DNA of 64,000 nucleotides from Zoogloeaceae bacterium (GTDB lineage Bacteria > Pseudomonadota > Gammaproteobacteria > Burkholderiales > Rhodocyclaceae), in NCBI GenBank assembly GCA_024235595.1, contig JACKMC010000001.1:248001-312000 (forward strand), read 5' to 3'. The position numbers and the translations under genes were made by a program. Below are positions 34,200 through 43,234 of this stretch, in pieces. The notes below the pieces were generated by a model, which saw only the letters and a list, made by a program, of their open reading frames with translations, was not told the DNA's origin and searched no databases. Position 1 is the stretch's first letter. The number at the start of each line of letters is the position of its first letter.

Positions 34200-34880
34200 T
34201 CGGGTTTTGGGTGCTTCGCCTCGTTGTCGCGACGGACCCCCATGAGATCGAATCACTTCAACGCGGCGAAAGCCAACAGCGACCGATGTCGGTCACGTGC
34301 GAGGAGCCCAGCGCCAGGTGGAGAATGAAAGCATTGGCAACCGTATCAGTGCAGCATCTATAGACCCGAAGCTTCCCTCAAATGCTGCAAATGTCTGCGC
34401 CGGTCCGAATCTGATGACGTGGAGATGCGGACAATAACTTGGACTACCGGGAGATAGTTCAGGAATACGGGGTCAGGTCTAGCATAGTGGCACTCCCCAA
34501 AAATGGGTGGGCTCAGGTGTCCCTCTGCAACAGCCCAATGGCTGACCCTGCAGTTTCCCTGAACCTGCACCAATCCCTCCCTCGACCGATGATTCGCGGA
34601 TTCCGCTATCTTGCCGTCCGGGCTGCGCCCACCACACAAGATCGAGGGGCTCTGAGCAGGCCTCCTGCATGTGATTGCGGGGGAACGAACGAGCCGAGCG
34701 GTTCGCGACCCTGGCATTCGTGCGATTGGCCTGGGTACCGGGGGTGGTTCCACACCGCGCGGTGGCTGGCGGATACACTGAGGCTTCCGGCAGCGCGGCG
34801 CAGGTTGCTCGAATACCTTTACGGGCCGAAGGCCTTGACCTGCGCAACCGACCCATAGCCACCGCAAAAGTGCATTCCTT
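34200..34880. other. Gene-free stretch with possible transposase remnant
   Basis: About 680 bases. No reading frame looks like a real protein. At about 34459-34479 the minus strand reads AGACCTGACCCCGTAT, the kind of tail seen at the ends of RAYT transposase genes and in the remnants at 37.7 and 43.1 kb. Probably decayed mobile DNA separating the iron operon from the antiporter gene. Confidence 0.45.
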
Positions 34881-37484
34881 ATGGATATCGTCGTACTTAC
34901 CACGATTATCACCTCGTTGTTCCTGGTCATTGCGGCGGCCGAGCCACTGGCGGCCCGGCTGCGTCTGCCCTACACGGCGATGCTCGCCGTGCTGGGCATT
35001 CTGATCGGTTCGGGGGCTGCGTTTTTTCTCAACACCGAGCTGACAGACGCTCTGAATCCCGTTGCCGAGGCGATTCTCGATCTGCCGATACGGGCAGACG
35101 CGTTCCTCTACGTGTTCTTGCCGACGCTGTTGTTCCAGGCCACGCTCGGCATGAATCTGCTGCGAATGCTCGATGATTGGGTGCCGATACTGGTGCTGGC
35201 GGTAGTGGCGGTTGTGGTGGCAACGTTTACGGTGGGCTACGCGCTCGTCGGGGCCAGCGCGCTGCCGCTCACGGCCTGCCTGTTGATCGGCGCTATCGTA
35301 TCGACCACCGATCCCTCGGCGGTGGTGAGTATTTTCCGTTCGATCGCTGCGCCGCGGCGCCTGGTGCGGATCATCGAGGGGGAGAGCCTGCTCAACGATG
35401 CGGCAGCGATTGCGCTGTTCGGCGTCTTCATGAGCTACGTCATGCTCAACGTTCCCGACCCCACGGTCAGCGATGCCCTGGCGCGCTTCCCGGTGCTGAT
35501 CATCGGCGGGGCGCTCACCGGCTGGGTGGCGGCGCGCATCGCGCTGTGGCTCATGGCGCTGTTCGCACGCTACGATCACGCCTTGATCTCGGTGTCGGTC
35601 GCGCTGCCCTATCTTGCCTACATCGGTGCCGAGCAGACCGTGGGCGCATCCGGCGTCATCGCCGTCGTCACCGCGGGCCTGACGCTTTCGCTGGCCGGCC
35701 CCAGCCGCTTGCCACCGGTGTCATGGACGAATTTGCGCGAAACCTGGGATCTGCTGGCGCACTGGGCCGGGGCGCTGATCTTCATCCTCGCCGCGCTGCT
35801 GATTCCGCGGCTGCTCGAATCGGTGGAAATCGGCGACATCGGGCTGATCCTGGTCGTTGTCGCTGCCGCCGTCGCGGCGCGTGCCGCCATCCTCTTCGGG
35901 CTGATGCCTCTGCTGTCGCTGCTGCGGCTCTCGCCGGTGGTTGATGTGCCGTATCGCGTGGCGATTCTCTGGGGTGGCTTGCGCGGCGCGGTGACGCTGG
36001 CGCTGGCGCTGGCGGTCACCGAAGACCCTGCGGTCCCGGTCGAGGTCAAGCGTCTGGTCGGCATTCTCGCCACGGGTTTCGCGCTGTTTACGCTGATCGT
36101 CCAGGGGACCACCCTGCGCAAGGTGATCAGCCGTCTCGGACTCGACCGGCTCTCGCCCATCGATCAGGCATTGTCCAACCAGGTGATCGCGGTGGCCTTG
36201 CAGACCGTGCGCGACGACATGCGGGATACCGCGACCAAGTTCGAACTGCCTCACGATCTGCTGCGCTCGGAAGCCAAGCGTTTCGCCCAGCGTCTCGACG
36301 AGGCGGTGCGCAAGGCCGAGGACAACCCCGGCGTGCTTGAGCGTGATCGCATCACCCTCGGTTTGATCGCCCTGGCGGTCGCCGAGCGCAACGCGGTCCT
36401 CGACCGCATCCGCGAACATACGTTTTCGCTGCGCCTGGCCGAACGCGCGATTGCCGATGCGGGCCGCCTGATCGAAGGCGCACGCGCTGGCGGGCGTGTC
36501 GGCTATCAGCGCGCGGCTCGCCGAAACCTCAGGTACGGACGGTCTTTTCGCGCCGCACTGTTTGCACACAATCACCTGGGCTGGTCGGCACCGCTCGCAC
36601 GGATGAGTTCTAAGCGCTTCGGCCTGCTGTTGTCACAGCGTGTGATCCTGCGCGACCTGGAAGGCTTCATCGACGCCCGGATCCGGCGGCTGCACGGCCG
36701 GCGGGTCGCCGATCTGCTGCGCGAGATACTGAGCCGTCGCCAGGAGATGGTCGAGACGGCGCTCGACGGTCTGCGCCTGCAGTTTCCCGGCTACGCTGAA
36801 GAAATCAGCCGGCGCTTCATTCGCCGCACGGCGCTGCGCCTGGAGGAGCGCGAGTACGGCGCCTTGCGCGCCGAGGGACTGATTGGCGCCGAAGTGTATA
36901 CGGCGCTGATGCAGGACATCGGCGCGCGACGCAGGATCGCCGAACAGCGTCCGAACCTCGATCTGCTCGTGCAGCGGGCCGAACTGGTACAACAGTTTCC
37001 GCTTTTCGCCGACCTCGACAAGGCCGCACTGGAGCATTTGAGTGGCAGCCTGCAGACGCGCTACGTCGGTGCGGGAGCGACCGTGGTGGATAGGGACAGC
37101 GCCGAGAAAAGCGTGTACTTCATCGCCTCGGGCGCCGTCGAAGTCGAGGCGTCGGGGCGATCCTGGCGCCTGGGGCGGGGCGAAATGTTTGGCCAGATGC
37201 TGGTGCTGCCAAACCGGCCCAAGCGTATCAAGGTCAGGACGATCGCGCCCTCAACTCTGCTGGTGCTATCCGAACGGCCGTTTCGCCGTCTTCTCGAACG
37301 CAGCCCGATGATTCGCAAGGCGGTGCACGACAGCGCCTTGCGCTGCGGCATCGATCCCGGGGCGGTCCTGGCGGACGAGGGTCCGGTCGATGCGGAACAA
37401 GCGATCACGTCGCCATCGCCGGATGCGGCACCGTCGCGCAAAACCGCAGGGCCAGGTCCCGTTCTGAAACATCCTGATGAATGA
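34881..37484 (+). CDS. CPA1-family Na+/H+ antiporter with C-terminal cyclic nucleotide-binding domain
   Basis: 867 residues. Residues 1-430 form about 12 membrane helices with the antiporter hallmark 'TTDPSAVVSIFRSI' and 'EGESLLNDAAAIALFG' carrying the ion-binding Asp. A long cytoplasmic helical region follows, and the end (about 715-830) is a cyclic-nucleotide-binding/CRP-like domain beginning 'FPLFADLDKAALEHLSGSL' and including 'GRGEMFGQM'. The layout resembles plant SOS1-type exchangers and long bacterial relatives. It exports Na+ (or K+) in exchange for protons at the inner membrane and is perhaps gated by cAMP or another nucleotide; ligand-binding residues in the domain appear degenerate. 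Monocistronic between gene-free stretches. Confidence 0.93.
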   Translation: MDIVVLTTIITSLFLVIAAAEPLAARLRLPYTAMLAVLGILIGSGAAFFLNTELTDALNPVAEAILDLPIRADAFLYVFLPTLLFQATLGMNLLRMLDDWVPILVLAVVAVVVATFTVGYALVGASALPLTACLLIGAIVSTTDPSAVVSIFRSIAAPRRLVRIIEGESLLNDAAAIALFGVFMSYVMLNVPDPTVSDALARFPVLIIGGALTGWVAARIALWLMALFARYDHALISVSVALPYLAYIGAEQTVGASGVIAVVTAGLTLSLAGPSRLPPVSWTNLRETWDLLAHWAGALIFILAALLIPRLLESVEIGDIGLILVVVAAAVAARAAILFGLMPLLSLLRLSPVVDVPYRVAILWGGLRGAVTLALALAVTEDPAVPVEVKRLVGILATGFALFTLIVQGTTLRKVISRLGLDRLSPIDQALSNQVIAVALQTVRDDMRDTATKFELPHDLLRSEAKRFAQRLDEAVRKAEDNPGVLERDRITLGLIALAVAERNAVLDRIREHTFSLRLAERAIADAGRLIEGARAGGRVGYQRAARRNLRYGRSFRAALFAHNHLGWSAPLARMSSKRFGLLLSQRVILRDLEGFIDARIRRLHGRRVADLLREILSRRQEMVETALDGLRLQFPGYAEEISRRFIRRTALRLEEREYGALRAEGLIGAEVYTALMQDIGARRRIAEQRPNLDLLVQRAELVQQFPLFADLDKAALEHLSGSLQTRYVGAGATVVDRDSAEKSVYFIASGAVEVEASGRSWRLGRGEMFGQMLVLPNRPKRIKVRTIAPSTLLVLSERPFRRLLERSPMIRKAVHDSALRCGIDPGAVLADEGPVDAEQAITSPSPDAAPSRKTAGPGPVLKHPDE

Positions 37485-37487
37485 CGC

Positions 37488-37732
37488 GGGTGGCCAATGG
37501 GTGGCCCCGCGGCCATCCGTTCCAGAGGCACAACAAGGCGATGCTGGTCGATGCAAATGGCTATCTGCTCGAGCTCGAGCTCGACATCGTGCTCACTCCG
37601 GTCTGCGCAGGGATGCTTGCCGATCCGGGTGACGGTTGGCCGCGTGGTGCGGGCGCGGGCTGTGCCAATGCAAAAGTCCCAGCCCGCTTGCATGCAATGA
37701 TTCCAGACCTGACCCTACGAGCCTGCCTGTAG
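37488..37732 (+). pseudogene. RAYT (REP-associated tyrosine transposase) fragment
   Basis: A decayed fragment in frame from 37511: 'GHPFQRHNKAMLVDANGYLL' followed by 'DIVLTPVCAGMLADPGD' matches the family pattern 'GHLxQGRYKAxLVDxxxYLL...YIVLNPVRAGMVxDPxDWPW', then a tail with 'AMIPDLT'. The N-terminal two thirds are absent. A 15-base sequence GGGTGGCCAATGGGT (37488-37502) recurs inverted at 42475-42489 beside a second remnant. It begins exactly at the end of the antiporter gene. Confidence 0.7.
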
Positions 37733-38226
37733 GTTCAACGGATTTCCCGCATGGCAAAGTCGGGATTCATGCCGTCTGAACTCATTCACAACAGGACCAC
37801 AAGCCGCTATTCTGATGACATTGAACATGTTGCTCGACTTGCAGGCAGGTCGGATTGACGCAGGGCAGGGAGTATCGTTGATATGCGCACGCTAACTCAT
37901 GTGCGCCCAGGCGAATGAATGAAGCAAGGCCGGTTTGTGATGGCAGGCAACCAGGATATGACCGCATCGAGTCGCTACGGCGTTTCGTTTCGCCCTGCCC
38001 CGAGCTCACCTGCAGATCCCGGATGTTCTGTGTTTTGAACGAGAGAACACGAGTTCCTCGCGTGCCATCCGGCGCAGCGACAATCTGGCATCCACGCTCT
38101 TCGAGAAGTTCGTTGCCTTGTGAGAATGAGCCGGGCGCGCCATGACTTGACCCAAGCCGGGTGCGGGCAGGAGTTCGGTACCTGCATCCAGCGCCTTTTT
38201 CCATAACCTGTTCCGAGATCATGATC
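37733..38226. other. Gene-free stretch before the binding-protein/kinase pair
   Basis: About 490 bases, AT-richer than the core genes. Small inverted repeats (for example GCGCAC ... GTGCGC around 37885-37908) but no convincing gene; the open frames on both strands lack recognisable protein character. Must contain the promoter of the downstream sensory pair. Confidence 0.5.
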
Positions 38227-39201
38227 ATGAGGCCTTTCAAGCTGCTCCTTCTTGTGTTCGCGCTGGCATTGTCTGGATGTGGCGATTCCGAGCAAGCGGT
38301 CCAGGCGGTAAAGACGCAGCCAGCGCAACCGGCCGCCGACAAGGCACGCATCGCCCTGGTGATGAAGACGCTCACCAACCCGTTCTTCATCGAAATGGAA
38401 AAAGGCGCTCGCAGGGCGGAAAAGGAACTTGGAATAAAGCTGATCGTCAAGACGGCGGCGCAGGAAACCTCTTTCGAACAGCAGGTCACCATCGTCGACG
38501 ACCTGATTCACAGCGGATCGGTGGATGCCATCGTAATCGCCCCCGCCGATGCGTACCACCTGGTTCCATCAGTAAAGAATGCACTTGCAAGCAAGATTCC
38601 CGTTGTAAACATCGATGCACGACTCGACCGGAAGCAGTTGGCTGAAGCGGGTATTGAGGGCCTGCCGTTCATCAGCGTCGATAACGAGCAAGGCGGCTAC
38701 CTCTCGGCCAAGACCTTGCTGGAAGGCGTTCGCGAGCCCGCCAAGGCCGCCATCCTCGAAGGAATCCGCTCGGCCGAGAACGCCGAGGCACGCAAACGGG
38801 GTGCCTTGCGCGCATTCGCAGAGAGCCCGGCAGTGAGCATTGTGGCGAGCGAAACGGCCAACTGGAAGATTGACGAGGGCTATGACGTCACCAAGGCGAT
38901 TTTTGCCAAGCACCCCGACATCACGCTGATCTTCGCCGCCAACGACATGATGGCGCTGGGCGCCATCAAGTACCTGGCCGACGCCGGCAAATCGAAGGTA
39001 AGGGTCGCGGGATTCGACGCCCTGGCCGAGGCCAGAAGCCTGATCGGCCAAGGCGTCCTGCAGGCAACCATCGATCAGCAAGCGGCCGAGCAGGGCTATC
39101 AGGGCGTGCTTTATGCCATGCGGCTTATCAGGGGCGAAACACTCCCTGCCGAAACCCTGCTCAGCGTCAAGCTGGTTTCCGCCGCGACTTCGAATCAGTG
39201 A
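38227..39201 (+). CDS. Periplasmic sugar/AI-2-type binding lipoprotein, sensory partner of hybrid kinase
   Basis: 324 residues. Lipoprotein signal with lipobox 'LALSGC' (Cys18), then a type I periplasmic binding protein (Peripla_BP_4, ribose/galactose/autoinducer-2 group): 'ALVMKTLTNPFFIEMEKGARR', 'AIVIAPADAYHLVPSV', 'PVVNIDARLD', 'IFAANDMMALGAI' and 'VRVAGFDA'. No ABC permease or ATPase genes are nearby; instead a hybrid histidine kinase follows 61 bases later. That is the architecture of binding-protein/kinase pairs such as LuxP-LuxQ or TorT-TorS (family knowledge), so it probably presents a ligand to the kinase. ATG 38227 (or 38221, two codons earlier) lies next to GAGATC. Confidence 0.88.
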   Translation: MRPFKLLLLVFALALSGCGDSEQAVQAVKTQPAQPAADKARIALVMKTLTNPFFIEMEKGARRAEKELGIKLIVKTAAQETSFEQQVTIVDDLIHSGSVDAIVIAPADAYHLVPSVKNALASKIPVVNIDARLDRKQLAEAGIEGLPFISVDNEQGGYLSAKTLLEGVREPAKAAILEGIRSAENAEARKRGALRAFAESPAVSIVASETANWKIDEGYDVTKAIFAKHPDITLIFAANDMMALGAIKYLADAGKSKVRVAGFDALAEARSLIGQGVLQATIDQQAAEQGYQGVLYAMRLIRGETLPAETLLSVKLVSAATSNQ

Positions 39202-39262
39202 GCAATGGCGTTGCGATCATTCGATCTCCGGCCCAGCGATTCCAGCGTCTAGGGCCCGGTCC

Positions 39263-42007
39263 ATGCGTCTCAACCTGAGTCAGCGATTCGTCGCCTACAC
39301 GATACTGCTCGGCGTCCTTCCGCTGCTCGCGCTCGGAATCGTTTCGATTCAGCTCTACCGCACCGCATTCGAATCCGAAGCGCGCCGCTTCGTCATTCAG
39401 GCGGTGAACGACAAGACGGCCCTGCTGGACCAGCAGCTGTCCCAAGTGGAATCCCTGATTTCGAACATCAGCGGCGTCGAGGAAATCACCAACACGCTGG
39501 CGGAGGAGTTTTCTTCGTCGGACGTGTACGCTCGATTGTCCACCCAGGCCCGCATCGGCTACGTTCTGAACAACTACCTGAATCTCCAGGGGCTGGTATC
39601 GATAGACATCCTTACCTTGTCCGGCAACCACTACCATGTTGGCGACACCCTGGACATTGGAAACATCGACATGGCCTTGCGGGACCGGCTGATCAAGGAG
39701 ACCACCGCATTTACGGGAACGGTCTACTGGGCTGGACTGCGCCCCAACATCAACGGCAAATCGACACACCGCAAGGTCGTGGTGGCATCGCGGGTGATCA
39801 GGCACCTGAATCGGCAGAATGGCCTGCAGGAACCGGTTGCGCTCCTGGTCGTCAATTACGACCCCGACTATATTCACCGTCAGTTCGAGAGCGCCTCATC
39901 GGGCGAGAACGACTATATGGTCCTGATAGACCGGCACGGGAACTTCGTACATCATTTCGATGCAGGCTTGATTGGCACCCCCGCGCCGCCCGACCTGTTC
40001 TCGAATCCGGATTCCACCCAACCAGTCAGGAAATCCGGCTTCCTGGTGAGCAGCGCACCGTTAAGGGCGGGGCAGTGGCGCCTCGGGGTGGTGATGCCCG
40101 AAGAGGTCATCGACCGCCCCGTCATCAGCATTGTTCGCGCCAGCGCCATGGTCATGTTGATTGCGCTGTTGGCCGCTGCAGTTGGGGCCGTCTTCTTCCT
40201 CAAGCGTGTCGTTTCCCCGCTGCGAGAGATTACCGATCGCTTCAACGCCATTCGGGCCAGCCCAGGCATCAAGCAGAGCCGCCTGCCCCTGGACGGCGAT
40301 GACGAGATCTCGAACCTCAAGCGCGGGTTCAACGAGCTTCTGGACGCCCTTGACGCGCGAAGCGAGTCCGAAGACGAATCGCGCCTGCGAGAATCGCAAC
40401 TCCGCGCAAACCTGGAAAATACGCCCAACGTCGCCGTTCAATGGTATGACGAAAATGGCCGCGTCATTTACTGGAACCCGGCGTCGGAGAAGCTCTTCGG
40501 TCACAGCAGCGAAGAAGCCACAGGCAAGACTCGCGACGAGCTGGTGCTGCAGCGCGATGATGCGCCGGAATTTCCGGCCATAATCAACGAACTTCGTACC
40601 AGCAAACGCTCATACGGCCCCTACGAAGCCCGCTTCGAGGCAAGCAACGATCGCCGGGGCTGGATACTTTCAACGGTCTTTGCCATGCCAATGAGCGGCG
40701 CGCGCATCGGCTACGTTGGCATGGATGTCGACATCACCGAACGGAAACATGCCGAAGAGGCGCAGAAGACCCTGAACGCTGAACTTGAGGACCGGGTGCT
40801 CGCGCGCACGAAGGATCTCGAGGTAAAGAACGCCGAGCTTTCACAGGCGCGCGATCTCGCAGACAGGGCCAACCGGGCCAAGAGCACCTTCCTGGCAAAC
40901 ATGAGTCATGAGCTGCGCACCCCGATGAACGCCATCGTTGGCATGTCCGGGCTGATTCTTCGCCACACCGAAGACCCCACGCTCAAGGATCGACTGCAAA
41001 AGATAGACAACGCTTCGAAGCATCTTCTGAACCTGATCAGCGATATCCTCGATCTCTCGAAGATCGAGGCCGACCGCTTGCAGCTGGAGAAGGTCGATTT
41101 CAATGTTGCCGAGGTGCTCGACAACACCTTGAGCCTGCTCAGGCACAAGGCCGTAGAGAAGGGGCTGGCGCTCAGATGCCAGCTGTCGCCCGGGGTGTCC
41201 TCCCTGACCCTGAAGGGCGACCCGTTGCGGTTGGGTCAGGTTCTGCTCAACTTCCTCAGCAATTCACTGAAATTCACCGAAACAGGAAGCATCACGCTGC
41301 GTGCCGAGGTGATGGATGAACACGGAGACGAGGTTCTCCTGCGGTGGGAGGTGCGGGATACCGGCATTGGCATTACGCCCGAGGCCCAGAAAGGCCTGTT
41401 CACGGCATTCAAGCAAGCCGATGACTCGACGACGCGAAAATACGGGGGTACCGGGCTGGGCCTGGCAATCAGCAAGCACTTGGTGAAGGCAATGGGTGGC
41501 GAGGTCGGCGTCCACAGTATCGCGGGGCTAGGCAGCACCTTCTGGTTCACCACGGCGTTCGAGCGTGCTCCATACCTTGCCGCACCAACGAAACACGATC
41601 TGTCGATCGAAGAGCGCATCAAGAACCTCCACGGTGGAACGCGGGTCTTGCTGGCCGAGGACGAGCCGATCAACCAGGAAGTGTCGCGCTGTTTGCTCGA
41701 GGACGTTGGTCTGCAGGTGACGCTGGTCGGCGACGGCGAGGAAGCGGTGGCGCAAGCACGAAAAGACCGCTACGCCCTGATTCTCATGGACATGCAGATG
41801 CCGAACCTCAATGGCGTCGATGCAACATTGGCGATCCGTGAAAGCTCGATGAACACTGACACACCGATCCTGGCTCTGACCGCGAATGCTTTCGGCGAAG
41901 ACCGGCGACGTTGTCTCGAGGCCGGCATGAACGACCATCTCGCCAAGCCCGTCGATCCTGACGCGCTGTACGAAGCGATATCGAGATGGCTGGAACATCG
42001 CGGTTGA
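39263..42007 (+). CDS. Hybrid sensor histidine kinase (dCache-HAMP-PAS-HisKA-HATPase-receiver)
   Basis: 914 residues. Membrane helix at about 10-32, periplasmic double-Cache-like domain to about 285, second helix about 291-314, HAMP about 315-370, PAS about 380-495, coiled coil, HisKA with His549 in 'NMSHELRTPMNAI', HATPase with 'DTGIGI' and 'GGTGLGLAIS', and a C-terminal receiver with Asp843 in 'ILMDMQMP'. No separate response regulator with an output domain is adjacent, so the phosphate must pass to a distant partner. The ATG at 39263 begins MRLNLSQRF; an upstream extension overlapping the binding-protein gene is rejected. Codon use looks less GC-biased than in the core genes, consistent with transfer. 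Confidence 0.93.
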   Translation: MRLNLSQRFVAYTILLGVLPLLALGIVSIQLYRTAFESEARRFVIQAVNDKTALLDQQLSQVESLISNISGVEEITNTLAEEFSSSDVYARLSTQARIGYVLNNYLNLQGLVSIDILTLSGNHYHVGDTLDIGNIDMALRDRLIKETTAFTGTVYWAGLRPNINGKSTHRKVVVASRVIRHLNRQNGLQEPVALLVVNYDPDYIHRQFESASSGENDYMVLIDRHGNFVHHFDAGLIGTPAPPDLFSNPDSTQPVRKSGFLVSSAPLRAGQWRLGVVMPEEVIDRPVISIVRASAMVMLIALLAAAVGAVFFLKRVVSPLREITDRFNAIRASPGIKQSRLPLDGDDEISNLKRGFNELLDALDARSESEDESRLRESQLRANLENTPNVAVQWYDENGRVIYWNPASEKLFGHSSEEATGKTRDELVLQRDDAPEFPAIINELRTSKRSYGPYEARFEASNDRRGWILSTVFAMPMSGARIGYVGMDVDITERKHAEEAQKTLNAELEDRVLARTKDLEVKNAELSQARDLADRANRAKSTFLANMSHELRTPMNAIVGMSGLILRHTEDPTLKDRLQKIDNASKHLLNLISDILDLSKIEADRLQLEKVDFNVAEVLDNTLSLLRHKAVEKGLALRCQLSPGVSSLTLKGDPLRLGQVLLNFLSNSLKFTETGSITLRAEVMDEHGDEVLLRWEVRDTGIGITPEAQKGLFTAFKQADDSTTRKYGGTGLGLAISKHLVKAMGGEVGVHSIAGLGSTFWFTTAFERAPYLAAPTKHDLSIEERIKNLHGGTRVLLAEDEPINQEVSRCLLEDVGLQVTLVGDGEEAVAQARKDRYALILMDMQMPNLNGVDATLAIRESSMNTDTPILALTANAFGEDRRRCLEAGMNDHLAKPVDPDALYEAISRWLEHRG

Positions 42008-42255
42008 GGCTGGCTCGGAATGCGTCCATGCAGATCGTCGATCGGTGCTCAATCCCGACCGGAAAAACATGCCGGCGAGCCTGGCCGTTGCCGTTCCGGG
42101 CGCGCAGCTTGCCGGGGTGCGCGTGGGTGTGATGCAACTTGCACGATGCTGTGGTTCGTCCCGATCGGCAGGGGTGGCTGTTGGATGAGCCGAGCACCGA
42201 CCCATGGATCGAAGCGGCTGCCTTATACGGCGATAGAAATATTCATGGGCGTCAT

Positions 42256-42270
42256 TGTTGCAATGCAGCA
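42256..42270. promoter_or_regulatory. Third copy of the phasin-type operator box
   Basis: TGTTGC-AAT-GCAGCA; on the minus strand it differs from the box at the +1 region of phasin 2 by a single base. It lies 5 bases before a TTGACT hexamer, as the box does before the -35 of phasin 2. Confidence 0.45.
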
Positions 42271-42325
42271 TCTCTTTGACTATTCTGCAGCTGTCTCCTC
42301 CACCCTCCTCTTTAGGTGTGGATTC

Positions 42326-42358
42326 AGCCCGAGCCCGAAAGTGCTCGGGCTTTTTTTT
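42326..42358 (+). terminator. Intrinsic terminator in a gene-free stretch
   Basis: AGCCCGAGC / GCTCGGGCT stem, 8-base loop, then an unbroken run of T residues. It lies about 320 bases past the hybrid kinase stop, so it either ends that transcript late or ends an unrecognised small RNA. Confidence 0.85.
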
Positions 42359-42496
42359 GCCAGCGGTCGCCGCGCTGGCGGCGTCTTCGATTGCGGGCAC
42401 ACCGGCTCTCGTCAAGCGCGCAAGCGAATGCGAAAACAAGTGGGCTCAAGACAAGCAAGACAAGAGGTGGGGTCACCCATTGGCCACCCCCGTCAT

Positions 42497-43110
42497 CAGG
42501 GACGAACGAATTTCTGCGGTGCCTTGTAGCATGTGACTTCGCGCAGTGATCGGCGCGAGGCAATCCACGAGGACGACGAAGACCACAGGCGGTTTCTGGA
42601 GATCCTCGGGCGAGTGGCCCGGGATTCCAACTGGATCTGCCATGCCTATTGCCTGATGGTAAGCACTACCAACTGCCGATCGAGACGCCCGAGGACAATC
42701 TGTCGCAGGGCATGCGGCAATGAACGGCGCATTCACTCAGGCGAGCAATTGCCGCCACGGGCGCTGTGGCCATCTGCTCGAGGGGCGCTACAAGGCGATC
42801 CTGAACGATGCCGACGCCTATCTGCTCGAGTTCGCCCGCTACATCGTGCCCGACCCGGGGGCGTGGCCGTGGAGCCGTTACCGGGCGAGGACGTGAACAT
42901 CCCCCAGGCGCAACGTCGTCCACCAGCGCAACCGTTGGCGGACTTTGTCGGTCGCAAAGACCGCGACGCCGCGATGGCAGCCGCCCATGCAACGGGTGAC
43001 TACAGCCAACAGCAGATCGCCGAGGCGTCCGGCGTGCATTCCACGACGGTCGGCCGCGCGGTGCAGGTGCGGGCGGTGCGAACGGACGAGTCCTGGCCGA
43101 CTTCCATGCA
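42497..43110 (+). pseudogene. RAYT transposase pseudogene, multiply disabled
   Basis: Y1_Tnp (HUH) transposase of the REP-associated group. Family segments appear in three frames: 'HVTSRSDRREAIHEDDEDHR', then 'RFLEILGRV' and 'NWICHAYCLM', then after a missing base near 42660 'IETPEDNLSQGMRQ', then after another missing base at about 42720 'NGAFTQASNCRHGRCGHL', 'EGRYKAILNDADAYLLEFAR' and 'YIVPDPGAWPWSRYRA'. A TAG at about 42526-42530 replaces the Tyr codon of the usual 'GALYHVTSR', and the original start is not recognisable. The 'NHYH' HUH motif is lost at the first frameshift. The tail has 'DYSQQQIAEASGVHSTTVGRA', a helix-turn-helix-like end. Not functional. Confidence 0.85.
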
Positions 43111-43234
43111 ATGATTCCGGACCTGATTCTTCAACCTCCTTGCCTCGACGCAGTGTGGCGAATACCCCCTCGCGGAGTTCCCGGCCGGCCCGCTCCGTGT
43201 AAGCTTGAAGCTTCATACTCGGGGTGGAGATCCG

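Larger units (their letters stand above)
42008..42496. other. Gene-free stretch with orphan operator box and terminator
   Basis: About 490 bases. Contains a phasin-type box at 42256-42270, a TTGACT (-35-like) at 42276-42281, a strong intrinsic terminator at 42326-42358 and REP-like sequence at 42475-42489. No protein-coding gene is supported. Confidence 0.55.

Noticed and set aside
34439..34858. 139-codon frame in the gap before the antiporter
   Set aside because: No ribosome site, no family likeness, and the region carries transposase-like debris.
37782..38492. Minus-strand frame overlapping the binding-protein gene start
   Set aside because: It overlaps a recognised lipoprotein gene on the other strand and has no family character.
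38227..39201. Sugar ABC transporter operon
   Set aside because: Only the binding protein exists; the next gene is a hybrid kinase and no permease or ATPase is nearby.
41528..42439. Minus-strand frame over the kinase end, containing a phrase beside the phasin-like box
   Set aside because: Shadow of the hybrid kinase receiver domain; only the box itself was kept as a finding.
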